Under the pieces are notes generated by a model. It ran no database searches. It saw only the letters and a program-made list of their open reading frames with translations, and was not told where the DNA came from. Made by a program: the position numbers and the translations under genes. From CAZCCC01 sp964535715 (GTDB lineage Bacteria > Patescibacteriota > Patescibacteriia > Buchananbacterales > UBA6539), in the NCBI GenBank assembly GCA_964535715.1, contig CAZHUO010000011.1, forward strand, positions 1-42,777: a DNA stretch of 42,777 bases, given 5' to 3'. Positions within the stretch are counted from its first letter, which is position 1. Every line of letters begins with the position of its first letter. Shown here piece by piece: positions 17,028 to 24,893 of the stretch.

Positions 17028-17492
17028 TTAGATTATATCGCCGTCCAATATCTGGTCAAGTTTTTTATCAAGATCTTCAAATTTTACTTTTTCCTTGTCG
17101 TTTTGGCTTCTTTTTTCTCTGGCTAATTCTTTTTCCTCCTTTATTATATTTTTTTCTTCAGCTTCTATTTTTTCCCTTGTCGCTTTTAAGAAGCTTGGAG
17201 TTTTAAGTTTCTTTTTTACAATAACATGTCTGAGAACCTCATTTGTCAGCTTGAGATTTTGGTTTAAATCTTTAAGATTGCTTCCTTCCAAATCAAATTC
17301 ATAAAGCAGATAATAACCCTGATGATTTTTTTTGATCGGATAGGATAATTTTTTCTTTCCCAAACTGTCTTCGAGCGTGATTTCCCCCTGAAATTTTTCA
17401 ATGATTTTTTTGATTTTTTCTTTTACCGGTACCAGCTCGTCATCGGTATAAGTTGCCGGAACCAAATAAAGCAATTCGTAGTGGTTAGTCAT
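17028..17492 (-). CDS. rpsF: 30S ribosomal protein S6
   Basis: bS6 (154 aa) with the family start MTNHYELLYLVPA and the ferredoxin-like fold to about residue 95 (SYPIKKNHQGYYLLYEF, LRHVIVKKK). A highly charged Lys/Glu coiled-coil-like tail of about 55 residues follows, longer than in E. coli. I use the ATG at 17492 rather than the in-frame ATG 24 nt upstream because family members begin at this Met. A caaag/ctttg hairpin (17514-17527) precedes the gene and may be part of an autoregulatory S6:S18 leader, which I cannot confirm. Confidence 0.95.
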   Translation of the reverse strand: MTNHYELLYLVPATYTDDELVPVKEKIKKIIEKFQGEITLEDSLGKKKLSYPIKKNHQGYYLLYEFDLEGSNLKDLNQNLKLTNEVLRHVIVKKKLKTPSFLKATREKIEAEEKNIIKEEKELAREKRSQNDKEKVKFEDLDKKLDQILDGDII

Positions 17493-17537
17493 ATTTTGGT
17501 TTAAAAAAATGCCCAAAGGTGTCTTTGCGCTAATTGA

Positions 17538-17572
17538 TTAACAGTTAACATTTTGCAGTTAACATTTAACAG
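17538..17572. repeat. Word array, family H, in the rpsF leader
   Basis: Short repeats of cagttaacattt / agttaacatttaacag lie in the 5' leader of the rpsF operon. Confidence 0.55.
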
Positions 17573-17670
17573 CTTACGCTTGCACCTTTCCTTATCTTTG
17601 TGTTATAGATAAGGTTTGTAGCCCAATAATTCGAGCTAATTGGAAAAGGCTTAATTATTAATGTAAAATC

Positions 17671-17731
17671 AGCTTATCATGCATCAGGTAATTAGTCAAT
17701 AGTTGACTTTTTTCTATATTTCTGCTAGTAT
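17671..17731. promoter_or_regulatory. Mirror-image divergent promoters for rpsF (-) and the zinc-ribbon gene (+)
   Basis: Plus strand: TTGACT (17703-17708), 17 bp, TAGTAT (17726-17731). Minus strand: TTGACT (17694-17699), 17 bp, TAAGCT (17671-17676). The two -35 boxes are identical, face away from each other and are only 3 bp apart, so two polymerases cannot occupy both at once. Confidence 0.8.
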
Positions 17732-17836
17732 TTAAATACTAAATATTAAAGTAGTTTTGTTTTACTTAATATCTCAAAAAAAGACTTTTCTTAAGTTATT
17801 TTGAAATTAAGTCCGACAAAACAGGAAGGTCGTAAA

Positions 17837-18019
17837 ATGGACAATCAAAATAGCTTTGGCTCACGTCAAATGATTCAAGGCAATTGGACCTGCTCTCAAT
17901 GCGGGGCTCAAATTACTGAATTGCCTTTTGAACCAGACGGAACCAGACCGATTTTTTGCCGCGACTGCCACAGGCAGAAAAAGCAAGATCGGCCAAGACG
18001 CCAGTTCAGAAACAATTAG
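17837..18019 (+). CDS. CxxC-x18-CxxC zinc-ribbon protein (TIGR04272-like)
   Basis: A 60-aa protein with two CxxC knuckles: CSQC and CRDC, 18 residues apart, around ELPFEPDGTRPIFC. This arrangement is a zinc ribbon frequent in Patescibacteria and related to the CxxC-x17-CxxC family. The C-terminus is basic and Arg-rich (KKQDRPRRQFRNN), suggesting nucleic-acid binding. The ATG at 17837 is chosen because gaaggt lies just upstream; a start 36 nt earlier has no such signal. It has its own promoter and terminator, so it is monocistronic. The exact role is unknown. Confidence 0.85.
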   Translation: MDNQNSFGSRQMIQGNWTCSQCGAQITELPFEPDGTRPIFCRDCHRQKKQDRPRRQFRNN

Positions 18020-18046
18020 TTTGAAATAAGAACTAAAAAAGAGAAA

Positions 18047-18075
18047 TCCCCGCTTCGGCAGGGGTTTTTCTTTTT
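18047..18075 (+). terminator. Terminator of the zinc-ribbon gene
   Basis: tcccc pairs with gggg(t) around gcttcggca, followed by tttttctttttgtttt. Confidence 0.85.
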
Positions 18076-18107
18076 GTTTTGTGGTATAATGTTTTTAGGA
18101 ATTAGTC

Positions 18108-18278
18108 TAAAAGCTGATAAAAGTAAATTAGAAGCGAGTTTGAAAAGCGTATAAAAGCAAGTAAAAAGTAAATAAAAAGTAAATAAAAGTTAATTAAAAG
18201 AAGGCTAAATTTACTTTTCTCCTTAATTTACTTTTTATTTACTAACTAGGCCTTACTCGATTTTATAAACTTTTAAAT
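18108..18278. repeat. Word array, family A, long imperfect palindrome
   Basis: The left arm carries taaaagctgataaaag, aaattag, gcgtataaaagcaag and repeated agtaaataaaa; the right arm carries tttactttt, ccttaatttac and tttttatttac. It fills the gap before the RNA methyltransferase gene, which has no Shine-Dalgarno. Confidence 0.7.
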
Positions 18279-18298
18279 TAATAGCCACTAAAATAACT

Positions 18299-19429
18299 AT
18301 GCAATACGTATTTATACTGGGACACAACCCAAAATTATCAGTGGCGGAAATTCATTCGGTTTTGCCAAAACTTAAGCTTATTGAGCAGTCAGGCTCTTTT
18401 TTGATTATTGAAAATGAGGAGTTTGATTGTGCAAAGCTTCTAAATCGTTTAGGCGGAACAATTAAAATCGGCAAAATTATTGATAAGCAGATCAGCCGGA
18501 AAGTGACCGTTGAAAAACTAAAAGAGCTAAAATCAGAAAGTAAGCTTAATTTTGGCATCAGCTATTATGACTGCAAACCGGATAATTTTGGAATGGAAAT
18601 AAAAAAGGAATTAAAACAAGCCGGTGTAAGCAGCCGCTTGGTGACCAGCAAAGACAAGGCCTTGTCATCGGTTGTTGTCTCAAAAAATAAATGTAATGAA
18701 TTTTTAATTTTGGGAAAAAAATGGCTTGGTCAAACCTGTGCCATTCAAGGATTTGAAGAATATAGCCATCGCGACTTCGGGAGGCCAATACGCGATATGC
18801 TTTCTGGTTCAATGCCGCCGAAGCTGGCTAAAATAATGATTAATTTGGCTCAACTTCAAAATGGTGCAACAATTTTAGATCCGTTTTGCGGCTCCGGCAC
18901 GGTTTTGCAGGAAGGAATTTTGCTTGGCTGCAAAATGATTGGCTCTGATATTTCCGACAAGGCAATTAATGATACAAATGAGAATTTAGATTGGCTTTTG
19001 AAAATTACAAATTCAAAATCTCAAATTTCAAACAAATTACAAATTCAAAATTCTAAATTCCAAATTTTAAAAGCAGATGTAAAAGAGATATCCAAAAAAG
19101 TCAGCAACATTGACGCTATAGTGACTGAGCCATATCTCGGTCCGCCGATGAAAGGTAATGAAAAAATAAAGGATGTTGAAAAAGTAATTGGACAGCTTTC
19201 TGATTTATATGGTGAAGCATTTAGCGAATTTCGGAAAATTTTAAATACCAATGGCCGGGTGGTGATAGTTTTTCCCGCTTTTCGAGTCGGCAATGAAGTT
19301 TTGGAATTGCCAGTTTTGCCCAGAATAAAAAAACTTGGTTTTACTCAAATAAATAAAGATAAATTAATTTATAGCCGTGAAGGCCAGAAAGTCTGGCGGC
19401 AAATTTATGTTTTTAAGCAAGATAAGTAG
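18299..19429 (+). CDS. Putative tRNA guanine-N2 methyltransferase (TRMT11/Trm-G10 type)
   Basis: The C-terminal half is a Rossmann methyltransferase with SAM motif ILDPFCGSGTV (residues 192-202) and catalytic motif VTEPYLGPP (275-283), a variant of the (D/N)PPY motif of amino-methyltransferases. The N-terminal half (~1-165) resembles the THUMP-related region of TRMT11-like proteins. N2-methylation of tRNA G10 is the best guess; another RNA guanine is possible. Residues ~236-257 (ITNSKSQISNKLQIQNSKFQ) are encoded by an in-frame family-D word array and look like an insertion between motif I and the catalytic motif. The protein ends FKQDK, reading into a gcaagataag word. Confidence 0.75.
   Translation: MQYVFILGHNPKLSVAEIHSVLPKLKLIEQSGSFLIIENEEFDCAKLLNRLGGTIKIGKIIDKQISRKVTVEKLKELKSESKLNFGISYYDCKPDNFGMEIKKELKQAGVSSRLVTSKDKALSSVVVSKNKCNEFLILGKKWLGQTCAIQGFEEYSHRDFGRPIRDMLSGSMPPKLAKIMINLAQLQNGATILDPFCGSGTVLQEGILLGCKMIGSDISDKAINDTNENLDWLLKITNSKSQISNKLQIQNSKFQILKADVKEISKKVSNIDAIVTEPYLGPPMKGNEKIKDVEKVIGQLSDLYGEAFSEFRKILNTNGRVVIVFPAFRVGNEVLELPVLPRIKKLGFTQINKDKLIYSREGQKVWRQIYVFKQDK
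19004..19070 (+). repeat. Family D word array inserted in a coding sequence
   Basis: Tandem degenerate units such as aaattcaaaa, tctcaaatttc, aaacaaattac and taaattccaaat lie inside the methyltransferase gene and keep its frame. The same words occur in the intergenic arrays at 15539-15667 and 19461-19525. Confidence 0.8.
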
Positions 19430-19525
19430 TAAGTCCAGATAAGACCAGATAAGTGAATTAATTTCTAAATCCTAATTTATAATTTCTAATCAAATTCCAA
19501 ATTTCAAATCACAAAGTCCAAACGT
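19418..19525. repeat. Word arrays B (partial) and D
   Basis: At 19418-19455 gcaagataag and cagataag units start within the last codons of the methyltransferase. At 19461-19525 words such as taatttataatttc, aaattccaaatttc and aaatcacaaa follow. Confidence 0.65.
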
Positions 19526-19533
19526 TTTACTTC

Positions 19534-19644
19534 GTCATTTCGAATCCCGCCCATAGCAAAGACGAGAGGCGGGATGAGAAATCCCTTAAACAATAATATC
19601 GAAAAACCAATTTTTAAGTGATTTCTCCCTTCGGTCGAAATGAC
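19534..19644. repeat. TCATTTCGA palindromic element, copy 1 (111 bp)
   Basis: Perfect 10-bp terminal inverted repeats gtcatttcga (19534-19543) and tcgaaatgac (19635-19644) bound a segment with an inner gcccgcc/ggcggg inverted pair and the shared string aatcccttaaacaat. A second copy is at 26913-27051. It resembles a MITE. Confidence 0.7.
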
Positions 19645-19695
19645 TAAATAAAAATAAGATTTAAGATTTTATTTTTTAGATTTAAGATTAAAAAG

Positions 19696-19723
19696 ACTCC
19701 GCATCATTTGCTGATAGCGGAGT
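19696..19723 (+). terminator. Hairpin, possible weak terminator
   Basis: actccgc (19696-19702) pairs with gcggagt (19717-19723); only a short T tract follows. Confidence 0.45.
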
Positions 19724-19745
19724 TTAAATTTGCAGAATATTTAAC

Positions 19746-19774
19746 TTGACATATTTTTATAATTGATTCAATAT
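19746..19774 (+). promoter_or_regulatory. Promoter of the 512-aa phosphohexomutase gene
   Basis: TTGACA (19746-19751), 17 bp, CAATAT (19769-19774). The leader contains AGTTCCTTAAA (19790-19800), also found in three other leaders in this window. Confidence 0.6.
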
Positions 19775-19871
19775 TATTTCTTGATAGTTAGTTCCTTAAA
19801 TTTATGATTAGAATTGGCTGATTATATTTGGTTTATTTTTGTTTGTTACAGCAAAGAAAGGAAAAATAGTT

Positions 19872-21410
19872 ATGAAGACAGAGTTGCAGTCAGATTTAAC
19901 CTTAGTGTTTAAACGTGATGACATCAGAGGCAAACACCCAGATTACATCGATGTTGAATTTGCTTTTGCGCTCGGCAGTTCTCTGGTAAAAGTTTTTTCT
20001 AATCTTTTGATGAAAGATCCGACAGAATTGAAATTTAAGGTTGGTCGTGATGATCGAATTAGTTCGGCGGCTTTAAGCGACGCTTTAATCAAAGGAATTA
20101 CGGCGGCCGGAGCATCTGCTGAATTTATTGGTCTGGTTAGTACAGAAGTGCTTTATTTCAGTGTAGGAGATGATTTGACGTTTAGTGGGGGAATAATGAT
20201 TACCGCTTCACATAATCCAAAAGATGAAAATGGTTTTAAAATCGTCAAACAGGGTGCGGAGATTGCTAGCGGAAAAGATCTGGAGACAATCAGAAATGAG
20301 GTAGAAAAATATTTACCGAATTCTGCTGTAATTTCAAGATATGCGGCTAAAGTCATACAGATCAGCGGAATTGAATCTATTCAACTACCTGACAACTCTT
20401 CACCTATCCCAGTGGTTGTTGAAGCTGGAAACGGTGTTGGCGGTTTGGTGTTTAAGTCGATAGCTGAAAGGCTGCCATTTGTTAAAGTTTATTACAAACA
20501 TGATTTGCCAGACGGCCGTTTTGAAAATATTTTGCCCAATCCCTTGAATATGGAATATATGGATTTGTTAGAGCGTGAAGTTGTTGCAAATAATGCTGAC
20601 CTTGGTTATGCTTTTGACGGTGATGCTGACCGTGTCGGTATTGTTATAAACGGGGCTAGATGGGATAAACCGCCACTAGTGCTTTCAGCTTCTGAAACAG
20701 CGGCTATTATTGCCAAGCAATTTCTTTCGCAAAAGCCAACAGAAGAAAAGATGGAGATTATGTATAATCTTGTTACCAGCTGCTTGGTGTCTGATACAAT
20801 TGAAGCAAGCGGTGGCAGTTCATTGATGACGCCAGTTGGTCATGGCCAAATTAAGCAAATAATGAGGCATGAAAATCATCGCGAAGTTTGTCCTTTTGCC
20901 TGTGAACACTCAGGACACTATTTCTTTCGGGATTTCTTTTATGCCGATAGTGCCATGGTTGCCGCTTTGAAAATTTTGGCTATTATTTTGCCAGAACCTA
21001 ATGGGCTTGAAAATTTGTATTGCCAGGTAGAAGAATGGCGAAAGAGTTATTTTTTGGCCAATGAGCTAAATTTTGGAAAAGAAATTTTTTCGAGTCGAAA
21101 TGACATGCAAGCAGCGGTAATGCGGGTTTTAGAAGCAGCCAAAACAATCCCTAAAGGTTTGCGGCAAAAAATATATTCGGCTAATAAGGAATCAATTAAG
21201 CCATCAGGCGGTGTTGATACTGTCAAAATGGAATTTGAGGAATCGTTTGGCAGTTGGTGGTTTTGTGTTCGAGCATCTGGTAATGAAGAAATACTTCGGC
21301 TTAATGCCGAGGTGATTATAAAGCCTGATAATAGTAAAGATGTAGATGGTAAGAGTTTTCTTGCTGAAAAAGTCAATTGGCTTAAACAGATAATAGAATC
21401 GAAAAAATAA
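19872..21410 (+). CDS. Phosphomannomutase/phosphoglucomutase family protein
   Basis: Alpha-D-phosphohexomutase that moves phosphate between C1 and C6 of a hexose. It carries the catalytic serine loop TASHNP (residues 111-116, numbered from ATG 19872), the metal loop DGDADR (249-254), and a C-terminal phosphate-binding loop RASGNEE (467-473). The ATG at 19872 follows aaaggaaaaatagtt and gives a family-like N-terminus (FKRDDIRGKHPDYID). At 512 aa it is longer than the usual 450-470, so substrate specificity is open. It is monocistronic with its own promoter and terminator. A second, 453-aa member is at 37115. Confidence 0.9.
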   Translation: MKTELQSDLTLVFKRDDIRGKHPDYIDVEFAFALGSSLVKVFSNLLMKDPTELKFKVGRDDRISSAALSDALIKGITAAGASAEFIGLVSTEVLYFSVGDDLTFSGGIMITASHNPKDENGFKIVKQGAEIASGKDLETIRNEVEKYLPNSAVISRYAAKVIQISGIESIQLPDNSSPIPVVVEAGNGVGGLVFKSIAERLPFVKVYYKHDLPDGRFENILPNPLNMEYMDLLEREVVANNADLGYAFDGDADRVGIVINGARWDKPPLVLSASETAAIIAKQFLSQKPTEEKMEIMYNLVTSCLVSDTIEASGGSSLMTPVGHGQIKQIMRHENHREVCPFACEHSGHYFFRDFFYADSAMVAALKILAIILPEPNGLENLYCQVEEWRKSYFLANELNFGKEIFSSRNDMQAAVMRVLEAAKTIPKGLRQKIYSANKESIKPSGGVDTVKMEFEESFGSWWFCVRASGNEEILRLNAEVIIKPDNSKDVDGKSFLAEKVNWLKQIIESKK

Positions 21411-21424
21411 AAATAGTGAGTTGA

Positions 21425-21453
21425 CTGTTTAGTGAAGAACTAAACAGTTTTTT
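21425..21453 (+). terminator. Terminator of the phosphohexomutase gene
   Basis: ctgtttagt (21425-21433) and actaaacag (21439-21447) form a perfect 9-bp stem with a 5-nt loop, followed by six T. Confidence 0.9.
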
Positions 21454-21514
21454 AATAATTTTGAAAGAGTTAGGCTAATTTTAATTTAGTGATCAAAAAA
21501 AGTTTTTTGGTTTT

Positions 21515-21586
21515 GTCATTACTAGGAGCGTAGCGACGAAGCAATCTAGATTGCTTCGCCCTCACTTCGTTTTGGCTCGCAATAAC
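21515..21586. repeat. Palindromic element with a perfect 20-bp core
   Basis: gaagcaatctagattgcttc (21538-21557) is a perfect palindrome. Outer arms gtcattactaggagcg and ggctcgcaataac are imperfectly complementary. The pattern matches a class of 'attgcttcg...gcaatgac' repeats common in diverse bacteria. It lies between two convergent genes. Confidence 0.7.
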
Positions 21587-21595
21587 AATAAAAAG

Positions 21596-22645
21596 TTAGG
21601 CCGAAGTTTTGAAATGACAAACATCCCCATCCTGCATTACATATTCCTTGCCTTCGGTTCGAATTAAGCCAAGCTCGTGGGCTTTTTGTTCGCTTCCGGC
21701 TTCAAGCATTTTTTGCCAGTTTATCACGTCAACTCGAATAAATTGTTTTTCAAAATCAGTATGGATGACGCCGGCGGCTTGCGGTGCTTTGGTGCCTTTC
21801 TTTATTGTCCAGCAGCGTGATTCTTTCGGCCCGGTAGTCAGAAAAGTAATCAGACCCAAAGTTTCATATGCTTTTTTGATTAATTTGTCTAAACCCGAAG
21901 AAGAAAGCTGGAGTTCTTTAAGCATTTCTTTTGCTTCTTCATCTGGCAGTTCGGACAGTTCCGATTCTATCTTTACAGAAATTGTCAGATAGTCGGTTTC
22001 TTGGTAGACTTTGTCTTCGTCAACATTCAAAATATAAATCATTGGTTTGATTGTCAGAAGGTTTAAATCACGAATTAATAGTTTTTCTTTTTCATCAGTG
22101 ATAATTTCGCTTGCCAGTTTTCCCAAATCGAAACCGGCTTTTAATTTTTCTAAAACCGGCTGGATTTCTTTTGCTTCTTTCAGGTTGGCGTGGAGGTCGC
22201 GATGGTTTTTTTGAATTCGTTTTTCCACGGTTTGCAGGTCGGCAAAAATCAATTCCAAATTAATTGTTTCTTTGTCCGACTCCGGATCAACCTTGCCTTC
22301 TACGTGAATAACATTTTTATCTGAAAATTGCCTGACTACTTGGACTATAGCATCAACTTCGCGGATATTGGCTAAAAATTTGTTGCCCAAGCCCTCGCCT
22401 TTGTGGGCGTCTTTGACTAATCCGGCGATATCAACGAATTCAATTGTGGTATAAATAGTTTTTGCGGATTTGGACATTTTAGAAAGCTTATCAATCCGTT
22501 CATCAGGTACTGCAACAACCCCGACGTTAGGGTCGATTGTGCAAAAAGGATAATTTGCCGCATCAACCTGTTTTTTGGTCAGGGCTTTGAAAAGGGTAGA
22601 TTTTCCGACGTTGGGCAAGCCGACGATGCCGATAGAAAATGACAT
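21596..22645 (-). CDS. ychF: Redox-regulated ATPase YchF (OLA1 family)
   Basis: Obg-related P-loop ATPase that binds the ribosome. The P-loop is GLPNVGKST (9-17), the G3 region is VDIAGLVKDAHKGEGLGNKFL, and the nucleotide-base motif is NVDE rather than NKxD, as is typical of YchF, which prefers ATP. A coiled-coil arm (~120-200) and a C-terminal TGS domain (~265-349, REGKEYVMQDGDVCHFK-like end) complete it. Length 349 aa is slightly below the usual 363. It has no close partner. A gatagttattag-type word array lies just upstream of its start. Confidence 0.96.
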   Translation of the reverse strand: MSFSIGIVGLPNVGKSTLFKALTKKQVDAANYPFCTIDPNVGVVAVPDERIDKLSKMSKSAKTIYTTIEFVDIAGLVKDAHKGEGLGNKFLANIREVDAIVQVVRQFSDKNVIHVEGKVDPESDKETINLELIFADLQTVEKRIQKNHRDLHANLKEAKEIQPVLEKLKAGFDLGKLASEIITDEKEKLLIRDLNLLTIKPMIYILNVDEDKVYQETDYLTISVKIESELSELPDEEAKEMLKELQLSSSGLDKLIKKAYETLGLITFLTTGPKESRCWTIKKGTKAPQAAGVIHTDFEKQFIRVDVINWQKMLEAGSEQKAHELGLIRTEGKEYVMQDGDVCHFKTSA

Positions 22646-22648
22646 GAT

Positions 22649-22680
22649 TTTAGCTGATAGTTATTAGCAGATAGTTATTG
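22649..22680. repeat. Word array, family E
   Basis: gatagttattagcagatag (22656-22674) and a partial second unit lie in the ychF leader. The same word recurs as an inverted pair around 29.9 and 30.3 kb. Confidence 0.6.
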
Positions 22681-22792
22681 TAAATAAAGTTTAACAGAAT
22701 AATTATAAATTTTCAACTGCTGTGTGAATTTATAATTTTGAATTTCGAATAAATTTATAATTTTTAATTAACTATTTGTTTGAAAATTTGTC

Positions 22793-22841
22793 TTGACATT
22801 TTTTTAAAAAGAGTTAAGATATATTTTTGTAGTTCCTTAAA
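22793..22841 (+). promoter_or_regulatory. Promoter and leader motif of the BFN gene
   Basis: TTGACA (22793-22798), 16 bp, TAAGAT (22815-22820). The leader motif AGTTCCTTAAA is at 22831-22841, followed by an AGGAGG Shine-Dalgarno. Confidence 0.75.
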
Positions 22842-22864
22842 CAACAAAACAGGAGGGTATTGAT

Positions 22865-23386
22865 ATGAATTATGAAAATCTTATTGTTAAGCGATGGGTG
22901 GAAGTTGAGGTAATTAACGGACTTATAACGCCGTTTGGCAGTGTCATTATTTTGGCGCCTAAGGATCAAGAGAATGTAAGCCATGTTTTTCCATTATATG
23001 TTACCAGATCAGAAGCTAATTTGATTTTCAGGGAACTAAATGGATATTCATTTCCTCGGCCGTTGAGCTATGATTTAATAATTCGTCTTTTTATCCACTT
23101 TAAAGCCGAATTACGTGCGGCTTTTATTACTGAAATCAAAGATGATGTGTGCTATGCTCAGATACAGTGGCATCAGGGGAAGTCAAAAAATTTTTTAATG
23201 GATTGCCGTCCAAGCGATGCAATAATTTTGGCACTTAAGTGCAATGCACCTTTTTTTATCAATACGGATCTTCTTATTCCAATCGAAGAATTTCTTGATG
23301 AGTCAAATAAGGAAACAGACAAAATCAGTATTGATAATATTCTTAAAGAAGCAAAAAAAGACGATTGGGGGAAGAAAAAAAACTAA
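22865..23386 (+). CDS. BFN/DUF151-domain protein (bifunctional nuclease family)
   Basis: The DUF151 signature is clear: a V.V..L......VIIL......VFPLYV start with hydrophilic substrate face, and the block MDCRPSDAIILALKCNAPFFIN (about residues 117-140). Members include plant BBD nucleases with RNase/DNase activity and many uncharacterised bacterial proteins; biochemical role here is inferred only. 173 aa. A textbook AGGAGGG lies 6-7 nt before the ATG, unlike most genes in this window. It has its own promoter and is followed after 109 nt by the EF-Tu-D2-like gene. Confidence 0.85.
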   Translation: MNYENLIVKRWVEVEVINGLITPFGSVIILAPKDQENVSHVFPLYVTRSEANLIFRELNGYSFPRPLSYDLIIRLFIHFKAELRAAFITEIKDDVCYAQIQWHQGKSKNFLMDCRPSDAIILALKCNAPFFINTDLLIPIEEFLDESNKETDKISIDNILKEAKKDDWGKKKN

Positions 23387-23495
23387 AGTATTAACTGCCG
23401 GCATAATTTTCAAATTATATATATGCAATTGATTGAAAAGAAGCCGCAGTTTTTTTATTTGACAATATTTTTTTGTGGCGCTAATCTTTTAGTAT

Positions 23496-23771
23496 ATGGA
23501 ACAAGATGTTCTAACAATTAAAAAAGGCAAAGAAATCGGAAAAATTACCCACTACTTCAACAAAATCGGCGTAGCGGTTTTGGAGCTTTCTGCAAGCTTG
23601 AAAGTCGGTGACACAATTGTGATTTCTGCCTATGGGGGCGATTTTGAACAAAATGTTGATTCAATGGAAGCTGAGCATGAGCAATTAACCGAAGCCAAAG
23701 CTGGCGATGCAGTCGGTCTTAAAGTTAGCCAGTCAGTTAAAGAAGGCGATGTGGTTTATTTGAAAGGATAG
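23496..23771 (+). CDS. Stand-alone EF-Tu domain-2-like beta-barrel protein
   Basis: The 91-aa sequence matches a translation-factor domain II barrel: GKITHYFNKIGVAVLEL, LKVGDTIVI, an F.Q.VDSMEAEHEQ segment and EGDVVYLKG at the end. Small proteins of this type ('translation elongation factor-like') occur in archaea and Patescibacteria without the GTPase domain; their function is unknown to me. It is plausibly co-transcribed with the BFN gene upstream. A B-type word array begins 9 nt after its stop codon. Confidence 0.75.
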   Translation: MEQDVLTIKKGKEIGKITHYFNKIGVAVLELSASLKVGDTIVISAYGGDFEQNVDSMEAEHEQLTEAKAGDAVGLKVSQSVKEGDVVYLKG

Positions 23772-23780
23772 TTTAAGTAA

Positions 23781-23878
23781 GCAAGATAAGTCTTCAGCAA
23801 GATAAGCAAGATAAGTAACGAAGTTTATTATTTTTTCTTATCTTGTTTATCTCGCTTATCTTGCCTATCTTGCTTTTT
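23781..23878. repeat. Family B word array, left flank of the LigD-PE gene
   Basis: Units gcaagataag repeat in the left arm, and cttatcttg / tatctcgcttatcttg in the complementary right arm, forming a palindrome that runs into the ATG at 23879. The first 43 nt match 24334-24376 at 40 positions. Confidence 0.8.
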
Positions 23879-24358
23879 ATGTCTTTACAAAAGTACAAAC
23901 AAAAAAGAAAATTTGCAAAAACTCCCGAACCAAAAGGCGAAACTAAAATAAAAGGTCAAAGTCGTTTTGTTGTCCAAAAACATCAGGCTTCACACTTACA
24001 TTATGACTTTCGGCTTGAGCTACCAGACAAAATTACAAAAGGTCTAGTTGTTTTAAAATCCTGGGCAGTGCCAAAAGGCATTCCCAAAGCTTCCAAAATA
24101 AAGCATTTGGCAGTTGCTGTTGAAGATCATCCGGTAAGCTATATTAATTTTCAGGGAGAAATTCCCAAAGGCAATTATGGCGCCGGTACGGTTGAAATTT
24201 GGGATAAAGGCAAGTTCAAGTTGCTTGAGCATACTCCTAAATCTTTAAAATTTGAGCTTAAGGGCAAGAAGTTAAAAGGAATTTATATTTTAGCTCAGTT
24301 TACGCCGCAGAAAAAGAATTGGCTCCTATTTAAGCAAGATAGGTTTTCAGCAAGATAA
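23879..24358 (+). CDS. LigD 3'-phosphoesterase (PE) domain protein
   Basis: The 159-aa protein is the stand-alone end-healing domain found in LigD: RFVVQKHQASHLHYDFRLEL (with the catalytic His and Asp/Arg residues), KSWAVPKGI, VEDHPVSYINFQGEIPKGNYGAGTVEIWDKG and KNWLLFK. These enzymes trim 3' ends during repair; Ku and the ligase domain are not in this window. I use the ATG at 23879 because the family begins at about this point; upstream sequence is word array. There is no Shine-Dalgarno. The C-terminus KQDRFSAR is encoded by the right-hand B array rather than family sequence. The gene is a cassette between near-identical direct repeats. Confidence 0.9.
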   Translation: MSLQKYKQKRKFAKTPEPKGETKIKGQSRFVVQKHQASHLHYDFRLELPDKITKGLVVLKSWAVPKGIPKASKIKHLAVAVEDHPVSYINFQGEIPKGNYGAGTVEIWDKGKFKLLEHTPKSLKFELKGKKLKGIYILAQFTPQKKNWLLFKQDRFSAR

Positions 24359-24407
24359 GCAAGATAAGTAGCGAAGATTTTTTTTCTTATCTTGCTTATC
24401 TCGCTTA
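24334..24407. repeat. Family B word array, right flank of the LigD-PE gene
   Basis: Starts inside the LigD-PE gene and supplies its last codons and stop. The gcaagataag units are followed by complementary cttatcttgcttatctcgc, as in the left copy. Confidence 0.8.
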
Positions 24408-24438
24408 ATATGAGCTATACTAAAACCAGGAGGAATAT

Positions 24439-24831
24439 ATGCAAGACAAAATCACCAAATCAGCATTAATTCTATTGGCTGGTTTTTTTGTATTAAGCGG
24501 CTGTCAAAAAATAGCGGATCCAATCCAGCAGGCAACTGACTATACTACCGGTAAAGTCCAGCTTGAGCAGAAAAAGCAGGCTGATAAAGCCCTGGCCCAG
24601 ATTAAATGCCGGGAATTATGCCAAAGTATACTTTCCAGCGATGGCAAAGATTTTAGCATCGGCCCTTGCATAAGCAATGATATAATTTTTGATTGGGTTT
24701 GCGATATTGCCCATTCTCCAAGACAAGAAGTTGATGATAATCCGGCAAATCAGTGTGATTCTTTTCGAACCGGCAAAGCCCATCACTTTGTCGAGCTTGA
24801 CGGCAATTGCGATGTGATATCAGTTTATTAG
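24439..24831 (+). CDS. Predicted lipoprotein, Cys-rich
   Basis: The N-terminus is a type II signal peptide: KITK, hydrophobic core SALILLAGFFVLSGC with lipobox LSGC (lipidation at about Cys22). The mature part (~108 aa) has six further cysteines, suggesting disulfides outside the cell. I recognise no domain. A good AGGAGG Shine-Dalgarno lies 7 nt before the ATG. It is 130 aa. The downstream membrane-protein gene follows after 62 nt of word array. Confidence 0.8.
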   Translation: MQDKITKSALILLAGFFVLSGCQKIADPIQQATDYTTGKVQLEQKKQADKALAQIKCRELCQSILSSDGKDFSIGPCISNDIIFDWVCDIAHSPRQEVDDNPANQCDSFRTGKAHHFVELDGNCDVISVY

Positions 24832-24890
24832 ACATTAGGTATTAGGAATTAGGTTCTCCTAATTCTTGATTAATAATTCTTAATTCTAAT
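24832..24890. repeat. Word array, family F
   Basis: attaggaattagg units in the left arm oppose cctaattcttg, taattcttaattc in the right arm. The attcttaattctt word also appears inside elp3 (33765-33830). Confidence 0.65.
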
Positions 24891-24893
24891 CTT

